Part shown: positions 55,801 to 64,000 of the stretch, one piece after another
How positions within the stretch are numbered: position 1 is the first letter of the stretch
How the letters are laid out: the number at the start of each line of letters is the position of its first letter
Origin: Populus alba
Lineage: Eukaryota; Streptophyta; Magnoliopsida; Malpighiales; Salicaceae
Assembly: GCF_005239225.2 (NCBI RefSeq)
Contig: NC_133289.1
Span: forward strand, 1,309,501 to 1,373,500
Reading direction: 5' to 3'
Length of the DNA: 64,000 bases
Program-made: the position numbers and the translations under genes
The notes under the pieces: generated by a model
What the model was told of the DNA's origin: nothing
The model's database searches: none
The model's input: only the letters and a program-made list of their open reading frames with translations

Positions 55801-57990
55801 GTTTTAGATAGAAGGAAAAGATATAGAAGACATAAAAACAAATTCCGTGAGTTGTTTTTAGATAGTTTTAGAGTGAATTTTTATATTTTAAAAGTATAAA
55901 AGTATATGGAGACATATCATTTCTATTCCTACTATTTTAATCTTAATTTTTTATGTATCGAAACAGTGATTAAATACTACTTAAATACTCATAATATGTA
56001 CATGCACATGCGCAAGTTCACATAAATAGATAAATAGATAGATAAACATATAGATATATTGTTAGAAGATTATGGAAGTTTGAGAGGTAGTTTAAAGGTT
56101 TTAGTGATTAGAAATTGAAATGAAGGTATTTTGATAGTTAAGGTTTTTAGTTGTGGTAGTTTGGTAAAAAAAAAAAAAGGATTTAATATATAGTCTAAAA
56201 ATAGTTGAAAATATGGGATACACAAAGCAAAAACTTTGTTGATAGAAGATACCATACAAGGAGGAAAGTTTTAGGACAAAGGCTTTAAACTTAGCATAGT
56301 TTTATGGCTTGCTTTACAAATAATGGTTGCATGGCTATTTATAGTCTTTTAAATCTAGATAAACTTTCCAGCCATAGAACTTGCTGGAAATTTAGCCGGA
56401 AATTTAGCCAATACACTTGAAAGTTCTATAGTTCTTTGAATTATGGACAAGCATTCATTCTTTCCTAGAACATTCCTAGTGTTTGTATGATTTCTGTAGA
56501 ACTTTCATACCGTAGCTTAGCACTAACTTGTAGTTTGTAGTATTTTCTAGAATTGATCTCTAGAATCTTCTTTAAGTGCATTAATAATTTAACATATATA
56601 GGGAATTTTTACGTTCTAATTATGCTGGTTGAGTTTGTTATGGGTTGTACTGAAAATAAGTTTACTTGCAGATAATTCGTTGTTTATAAATTGTGGTGGT
56701 GAGGAGCTTAACGTGGGAAAGGATCATTATCACAACGACACGTCAACATCAAGTTTTAATCTCAGTCCATCTGACGATTGGGCTTATAGCTTTTCTGGGG
56801 ACTACCTCTGGGCAACAGTCAATGCCAGTACTTTAGTAAGAAACTCAACATGTAAAGATTGTACTCCTGAGACAAAGATAGATAATGATTTTCGCCTTGC
56901 TCCGGTTTCTCTAATGTATTATGGGCTCTGCTTACATAAAGGCAAGTACATTGTGACCCTTCATTTTTCTGAAACATTGTATTCAAAGGGTGAAGATCAT
57001 AGCATAACAGGGAAACGGGTGTTTGATGTTTATATTCAGGTAAGAATTTCACTTTTCAGAATGCCAGTTAATGTACTCATATCACATTCTTAAGGAAATC
57101 TTGATTGTAGGGACGGTTGGTGAAGAAAGATCTCAACATAAAGGAAATCCCTGAACTACAAAATGAAGTAAGAAAGCTAAAATTCCCAGCTAAAATAAAT
57201 GAAGGTTCGTTGGAGATCAAGCTTTTCTGGGCAGGCAAAGGATCTCTGTACAATCCACCTGGTATCAATGGACCTCTCATAGAAGCTATTTCCGTCACTC
57301 GTGGTAGGAAGCTACTATTCCTTTTTATGTTAAAACCTTGCAGAATTCTGTTAGTCAGTTCTTTATATGCTGTGAGAATCGTAGTTTAGAAACACGGGTA
57401 GTCCTGGCCTAAGGCCCGGTTGCAGATCAGTAAAGTTAACCCAGATTTTTCTTTCAAAAAAGAGCATGACACAACATTGTTTTTAAAAAGTTCAACTTTC
57501 TCAACTGACCGCCTTGGTTCAAGCCTTGGGATCAAGACCAGGTTTTAGAATTTTAGTGAGAATAATTTAATGCATGGTTGACAACTGCAGCTTTTTATGT
57601 TTCTGAAGTTTCCAGAAAACTACATCGTTGGGAAATCGCGTTGATTACAATAGGCTGTCTTTTGTTTCTCATGTTGTTGTTGGCGTTCTCCTTGAGAATG
57701 GGCTGGATAGGAGGCAGAAAATTGCGCAGTGGGCACTGAGCAAAGGTAATATTAGTTCTCTATCTGAAGAATTCTTAAAATAATTGTGGTGTGATTCACT
57801 CAATTATCAAGAGTGACTTTCAAAAGTGATGGTGTTGTTTTTTGTGGGCCAGCTATCAAGAATTGCGAGGTTGCCACCTGAAAATGGTACCTTTGAAGCC
57901 CGAGCGATGTATATCTCATCTACGAAAGGCAGCTCATCAGCGTCAAGTCAAGCATGCATGTTTGAAACCATGATCTCAAGTGTTTTTATT
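52845..57990 (+). pseudogene. 5'-truncated second copy of LRR-malectin gene 1
   Basis: It starts in an intron with no promoter. The LRR exon at 52,845-52,916 corresponds to 33,000-33,071, and all later exons follow in order: malectin 56,672-57,039 and 57,111-57,303, then the membrane exon ending in TGA at 57,737-57,739. Here the malectin exon has four A's where copy 1 has five, so its frame stays open (AKINEGSLEIKLFWAGKG). The juxtamembrane relic (GAATTGCGAGG, 57,860) is also present. The signal peptide and first nine exons are missing, so a functional product is unlikely. Confidence 0.85.
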
Positions 57991-59542
57991 AATTGATGTA
58001 ATAATACATTAGGATGTTTGTTTTTCATTGGTTTAAAAAATTCAGAAAAATAAAAACAAGAAACAAGAAAACACTCCCCTTTGATCTAAATCGATATATG
58101 AGATTTTGTGACCGATGAATGTGTTGTGTAAGCCGGAATGCCCAACTCCTAGTTTTGGTGTCATTAAATCAACTCATTCGAGGGCTGGTCAATCCATCCA
58201 TGAGGATAATTAAGAGTTTGCAAGTATTTCACATCGATCTTGATTTCGTTGCACTTGGTTAGTTTCCTCATGTTTGGGGGAGCTTGGCACAAGATTACCA
58301 TAACGTCTTGATATACTGCTTAAGCTTCTTAATTAAGCTGCTTGATCTTGGCTGTGATCAGCTATGTCAAATCGGTCTTAATTACTATGTCAACTTGTTT
58401 TCTTTTATTCTTTAGGTTTTTTAATTTCCTGTTTCTGATCGACGACACATGCCATGATGATGATATTCAGATCAGCAGCCAGATGTGGTCTACCAAACCG
58501 AAAAATAGACCGAGGGGTTAATTGTATCAAATTCATTGTAAAGGAGTTATTGGACCAGATTAACATGGCGAAGGGCATGTGGAGCTTTTTAGCCATTCAC
58601 CCTCCAATCCTTGATTTAATACAATTTCAAATTTTAATTGTTCCCAATCTTATGGGAATAAATAAAAAACAATACTTTAGTATTTCATGATTCCATTTCT
58701 TTTTTATATATGTATAATCATCGATAGATTTATATATTATTGTTAGTCATTCTTTTTCTTTTTCTTTTTTCTTTTCATTGGTATTGTGCACTTTTCTTAT
58801 CATTGTATTCTCTCTTTATTCCTGTGATATTTTTAAATCAGAATCAGACTATTGAAAGTAACAAAATACAAAAAACAATTTATAAAAAAAAAAAAAAAAA
58901 CAAAGAATACAAAAGGCATTGCTCTATGCTGAAGCAATTACTTTGTCTTCCTCGCTTTAGTCTATCAGTCCCCAGTTCCCACCTTCGCGTGTAGACGAAA
59001 ATAGAGAAAAAGTTAAAAGAGAACAACAACGTATGGACTAACTAGTCAGATTCCTTGTTTTTTTAATATTTTTTAATTTTTCATGTAATCTTTCTTAGTA
59101 GCCCTCATCTTCTTAACTATTTATAATATTCATCAAGATACACACAGAGTATTAGATAATCATTTGTGCAGCATGTATGTTCATCAAGATACACACAGAG
59201 TACGTACTGTGGGGGAATTAGAAGGCTACTCATCTTTTTTTTTTGCATAAATGTTTATATAAATACATACGGAGTATTATAATGTTCTCGAGGCAGAACC
59301 TTCTCAATCAGAAACCATTTGTGACCATGAACACGTCTAATACAACATTCTTAGGGTAGAACCTTGTAAGTCAAAAACCCAATGATTTTTTGTTTTTGCT
59401 CCGTACCATCATGGATTCCACCGTAGAATTTTGTAATAACAACCATTAGTAGTCGTTAGGCTCTTCTTGTTACCTAATTTTTGGGACCCACGTAAACAAA
59501 AAAAATTAAAATTTTAAAAAAATTAAAATATTGAAAGAAAAT

Positions 59543-59577
<35 letters not shown>

Positions 59578-60606
59578 TGAGAAGAGTATTTCAAAATACC
59601 CAAGAATTTAGCAGTGTGCTTTTAATTAATAAAAGTCAGTTTCCTTGATGTTTTTCCCATCTTTTTGGATTGTTTTTCCCATCTTTTTGTTAATTTCCTT
59701 GATGTCTTTGGGCTTTTATATTTGAATCTTCTTAGTGAAGTTTAAAGGAAGAATATGTAATGCCTTTTTCTTTACTCTTTAATTTTTTTTTTTTTTTTGG
59801 AATTATATATAGCCCCAGAGAGTGGACACCCTCGTTTGAGTTATGTGATTTATATTGTACACTGCTGAGGCCAACGTGTTTCGCATGATCCACTGGTAAG
59901 TTTGACGCTGCATTTTTTTCTTTTTCCTTTCTTGTCTTTGCAAAATTCTGCAGCTTTGCTTCCTTTTTCGCTGCCTTTCTTTGATTCCTTCTCCAGCATT
60001 GGCTTGGTGTTTAAGGTATTCCAAATTCTCAGAAAAGCAAATTTAAATATCATCAACAACCAGTAAATAACCCATTAACAAGTGACTTAACAACACCTTT
60101 TTTCCTGACCCACTACTTAATTAATCAATTAAGTACAATTCTGAGATTTTAATTGTCCCGGATCTTCCTGTTTAAGTATCAGCTGATTCCATTTCTTTTT
60201 CTTTTTTATCACCTCGTTTGTGCACTTTTTCTTGTCGTTCTCTTTTTATCTTTCGTCTTTGTTATTTTTGTGCTTCGCAACAAGAGCCGATTTCAAGGAA
60301 CAAAATACAAATAATAGTGAAGAACACAAAAGGCATTACTGTATGCAGAATCAATTACTTTGGTTACTTTCCAAAAGAAATCTTCCTCTTTAGTCGTTAT
60401 CCAATAGCCCATCAGTCCCTGTTTCCCCACCTTGTCGTAGTGAGATGATATCATTCCTTTGAATTTTGAAGATTACTTCAGGAAGAGGAAAGCAACAAAG
60501 CTGTTGAAGAGAACAAAGCATTTGATTGCCAGTTGTTGATAATCTCTCTTTTTGACAACACAGTTGTGAATCACAATGTGTTTTATCTTTTTTCTGCATG
60601 TACATT

Positions 60607-60616
60607 TATATATAAG
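60607..60616 (+). promoter_or_regulatory. TATA box of the second gene 2 copy
   Basis: TATATATAAG, identical in sequence and spacing to 40,763-40,772. Confidence 0.6.
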
Positions 60617-60675
60617 AACACGAGTAGGGGCACATGCACCCTCACCAAGCAAAGCACAGCAGAAGTACTACTGCT

Positions 60676-63600
60676 ATGTCGAAACTAATGGGTTCTGAAT
60701 TGTCAGTAATACTCATTAATAGACTTCTTCTCCTCCTCGTCTCTCTTCTTCTATGGCAACTTGGCACTGGCACTACTTTCAATATTGGAACTAAAGCTGC
60801 TGCTGCTAATGGCGATAACAGTACTACAAATAATTGTATCCATTACAGCTTCTGAAGGTACGAATTAATCGATCTTCTATTCTTTCGAAGATGCTGAATA
60901 TATGTTTAGTTGTTATCTAGAATTGAACCCCCACCAAACTTTAATTACTAATTGATGTAGGATAGAGTTAAAGCATGGGGATAGAAGATTAAAAAGTTTC
61001 TTAGAATTAAGTCGATTAAGAAGATAATATAAAATTAGATAGAAATATAAATCTAAAGTCTCATTTAATGATATAAATTTTTTATTTTAAGAGTTATTTT
61101 GATATAGTATCATAGACTATTTGGCATAGCAATTTGAGAATTAGTATTTTCACCTGTAGTTTATGAAAGTATAATATAAAATTATATTGTAAAGCTATAT
61201 TGTAAAGCCTCATTTCATATTAAACTTTTAGATTGAAATCATTATTTAAAACACTCTATTCAAACTTATGTGGTCCTCAAAGTTTCCATTCTTGATCAAT
61301 TTATTCCATCTATGTATTAATGTAGATTAAGTATTTTTATCTTGAACATGAGAATATCTTTTTTGGATTTAATCAAAAGAACTTTTGTGTGTTGAAACCT
61401 TTGGCAGCAAAAGCTCTTGAACTCCTTGCCAGCAGTTTGCAGACCACTGAAGAGGATGCGGAGATTAGATGTTCCTGTGATAACAGCAATGAAGTTTGTT
61501 CCGTCACTGAAATGTATGTCCTAGACTTGATTATAAAATCATTTCGTTATTAACAAAATCAAGCAATAGAAGGAGAAATTAAGAGAAAGTTTACATGAAA
61601 CCTATAAAAAAAAAAATCCTCTTGTTGTGAATCACTTTTATTTCTATGTCAGAAATTGGGCAGGCAAAAAGTTTACCTGGAGAGATTTTCTCGATTCAAT
61701 AGGTGGACTTTGAGAACTTGAAAATACTGTAAGTATCATCACTCCATCTCATTGCATGACCTGTACATACACTACGGTGCCGTGTGCTGTGCTTGTTGAG
61801 CTAAACATGGTCACAATGATGGAAATTGAGGTTTGATCATCTTGCCACAACAGTGATCTATCCAACAATATGCTTACTGGTGTGATTCCTACCTCGCTGG
61901 GGAAATTACAGCATCTCGAAAGATTGTATGTTAAAGCTATGATTCGTGATTCTGTATATATAAATGATGCCATAGGCTCTGCTTAATTCTAATGGTAATA
62001 TGCCTTTACGCAAAAATCAGGAACCTTGCAAACAATATATTGACCGGCTCGATACCTGATAACCTGACAGCGTTGCAGAGTCTGATATTCCTGTAAGTCT
62101 GTCTCAATTGCTTCCAGTTTTAGGATTTAATCCTTTTTTATTTTTTTTTCTCAAAAAAAAAAAAAAAACAAAGAAAATGCATTTCTAAGAGTACAATTTC
62201 TTTGTGCAAAAATCAGGGACCTTACAAGCAATGCGTTGACCGGTTCCATTCCTGCGAGCCTGACAACTTTACATAATCTGACAATACTGTAAGTCCGCCA
62301 TAAGAAAACTTTTACCTTCCGTTCCTGTTCTTTTTTATGTGATCGTGATAGAGTTGAGTCAAGAGAGAACAAAAAAAAAATTACATAAAAATATTAATAT
62401 CAATTGAACGATAACTCATTGGCAAGAAAATATATTAGATAAGTGTAGTTCAGTCCAATCATATAACTAATAAATTATATACAAATTATAATAAAATGGC
62501 TGTGAGATTCAGTAATTTGTGTCGACTCATAACGAGGCAGAATCGTGCAAGAAAGCTACAAATCATTGTTCCATAGTTCAATTTAATTTAAATGGTGCTT
62601 GGCCTCGTCTTTTTATATATCTTTAAGCTGTAAAAGAATATTTGTAAAATTGCTTTTGGTATCATTACTTAACACTTAACTTCATAATAAACAAACCAAA
62701 ACAAATTATAAAATAAAATCCTTCTTTAAAAGAAGCATAGGAGCATGCTTAGAATGATTTAAGAGATAAAGATACACACTTATAAACAATGATGAAGCCA
62801 GAATATTATGTTTGAAGGGGGCTAAGTTAAAAAACAAAATTAAGAAGAGCTAAAAAGTTAAAATTTACTAATTTTAGAGCTAAAATTTTTTAAATTATTT
62901 AAGGAAAAAAAATATTTTAGCACGGGCCGGGGCCACTACCTCCGCCCCTGCTTATAAAATTATGTTAAGCTAATAGCTAATCCACAAATATCCTTCTATT
63001 TTTTTTTTTCTAATGGCATTGATCATGCTTTTTTTTCCCCAAACATATTATTTTCGAAAGAAAAGAAAAAAAGGCATATTATTTTTAAACAACTGCACAA
63101 AGAGTTCTCTTTTAGTCCACATATTGTCCCATCTATCATATAAAAATCAGATATATGGACAATTTGCATGGATCCTATGTGCATGTAAGAAAGAGGTATA
63201 CAACAACCACCAATTTCTCTTGCAAGATTACTTGATATAGAGTGTATTGTCTCTAAAGATAGTGAAGAAATATAATTTTACATCATAATAATTTAGCTAA
63301 ATCTTTTCAAACACTGCGCTAAAAAGTTCTATATATTGACTGTTTTATTACCAATATTCATAAAAGTACATAATTCAATCCGTTGAAATTAACTGAAGGT
63401 CTGTTTTCTTCTGGTATATATGTGTGAGTGTGGTGACTTCAACTGAACAACATTCTAGCCTCTAATGATCATAACTATGCTAAGAATTTTGAATTATGCT
63501 CTAAGAAGTTCCATTGAATGTTCTTATAAGAAAGTTTATTTAATTCAGTCAATTGAAATTTACTGAAAGTCTTTCTCTTCTTGGAACCCGTGATGCTTGC

Positions 63601-64000
63601 ACCCGAACAGCAAACTTGCCTACAACAATCTTCATGGTGAAATCCCTCAGAACCTGACAGGTTTACAATCGCTTGGCTCTTTGTAAGTCAATGATATGTA
63701 TGCTACCTTTGCTTTTATATCTCTAGTCTTGGTTTACATGTATTTGTGTGTGTGTGTATCCTCATTCGTATATATGTCCTGAAAATCAGGGATCTTGAAA
63801 GCAATAAATTGACAGGCAGTATACCAGACAGCATAAGTTATTGTAAAAATTTGACAACCATGTAAGTCTTTCTCCATAGCCGAACATCTACTTCATCTTC
63901 TTTTCTTGTGTGGTGAAAATTAAGTAGAGCTGGTAATGGATAAATAGCAACAGTACATAATAAGCCTTTCAAATTAAATACATAAATAATAATAATAATA
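60676..64000 (+). pseudogene. Second copy of gene 2, LRR series intact, runs off window
   Basis: Exons: 60,676-60,856 region (signal peptide), 61,408-61,513, 61,653-61,728, 61,854-61,925, 62,021-62,092, 62,217-62,288, 63,611-63,682, 63,790-63,861 and onward. The later ones are regular 72-nt phase-2 LRR exons (LNLANNILTGSIPDNL, LDLTSNALTGSIPASL, LKLAYNNLHGEIPQNL, LDLESNKLTGSIPDSI). Exon 1 has an extra T at about 60,844 relative to copy 1, giving TGA at 60,853-60,855. The third exon is 76 instead of 72 nt, which also breaks frame. So the 5' end is damaged though the rest looks sound. A malectin and kinase part would lie beyond the window. Confidence 0.75.
62785..62950. mobile_element. hAT-type MITE-like insertion
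   Basis: The right end, on the minus strand, begins CAGGGGCGGAGG, a common terminus of plant hAT MITEs. The left end has a degenerate counterpart (GATGAAGCCAGAAT). It lies in the intron between LRR exons at 62,217 and 63,611. Target duplications were not identified. Confidence 0.4.

Larger units (their letters stand above)
52522..61976 (+). repeat. Segmental duplication, copy 2 (9.45 kb)
   Basis: Direct copy of 32,676-42,124. Most differences are single-base changes in homopolymer runs. A denser patch of substitutions covers the second and third exons of gene 2. Beyond 61,976 the sequence continues as a normal receptor intron, so the right side looks ancestral while the left side is chimeric. 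Confidence 0.97.

Overview
The window is plant nuclear DNA. It is AT-rich, its genes are split by GT-AG introns, and its families are plant-specific: DUF4220/DUF594, a tonoplast dicarboxylate transporter, LRR-malectin receptor kinases and a CC-NB-ARC-LRR resistance protein. Introns and spacers are full of transposon debris. A woody eudicot, most likely poplar or willow (Salicaceae), fits the gene families and the style of the dispersed repeats; this is inference from memory of such genomes, not a search result.

Layout. 0-10.9 kb is mostly mobile-element remains: a hAT transposase tail, a CACTA-type non-autonomous element, a LINE-like remnant, a collapsed DUF4220 copy, an ~80-bp minisatellite and a degenerate CACTA element with a Transposase_24 gene. 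10.96-14.7 kb holds one intact single-exon DUF4220/DUF594 gene (minus strand) plus vestiges of related copies. 15.7-18.4 kb holds LTR fragments and dispersed repeats. 21.6-24.3 kb is a complete six-exon tonoplast dicarboxylate transporter whose predicted protein is 533 residues.

27.6-64 kb is a rearranged immune-receptor-like cluster. Gene 1 (27.6-38.1 kb) is an LRR-malectin-transmembrane gene of the LRR-VIII-2 type that has lost its kinase. Gene 2 (40.8-44.3 kb) starts like gene 1, but a deletion fused its second LRR directly to a kinase exon; it lacks malectin and transmembrane parts, and its catalytic loop reads HRN instead of HRD. Next to it is a ZAR1/RPP13L4-like CC-NLR (46.3-48.9 kb) with two compensating single-base frameshifts. 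A ~9.45 kb block (32,676-42,124) is repeated directly at 52,522-61,976, giving a 5'-truncated second copy of gene 1 and a second gene 2 that keeps its normal LRR series and runs off the window end. Between the copies lies a head-to-head pair of LTR arms forming a ~2 kb imperfect palindrome. The duplication junction carries a 33-nt piece copied from the gene 1 transmembrane exon.

The transporter would move malate and similar dicarboxylates across the vacuolar membrane. The receptor cluster looks like a birth-and-death locus producing truncated ectodomains and pseudokinases next to an NLR. The nearest thing to a novel system is the signal-peptide/LRR/pseudokinase fusion beside the ZAR1-like NLR; a functional link between them is only a hypothesis. 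Some frameshifts are single-base differences in short runs, so assembly error must be kept in mind.
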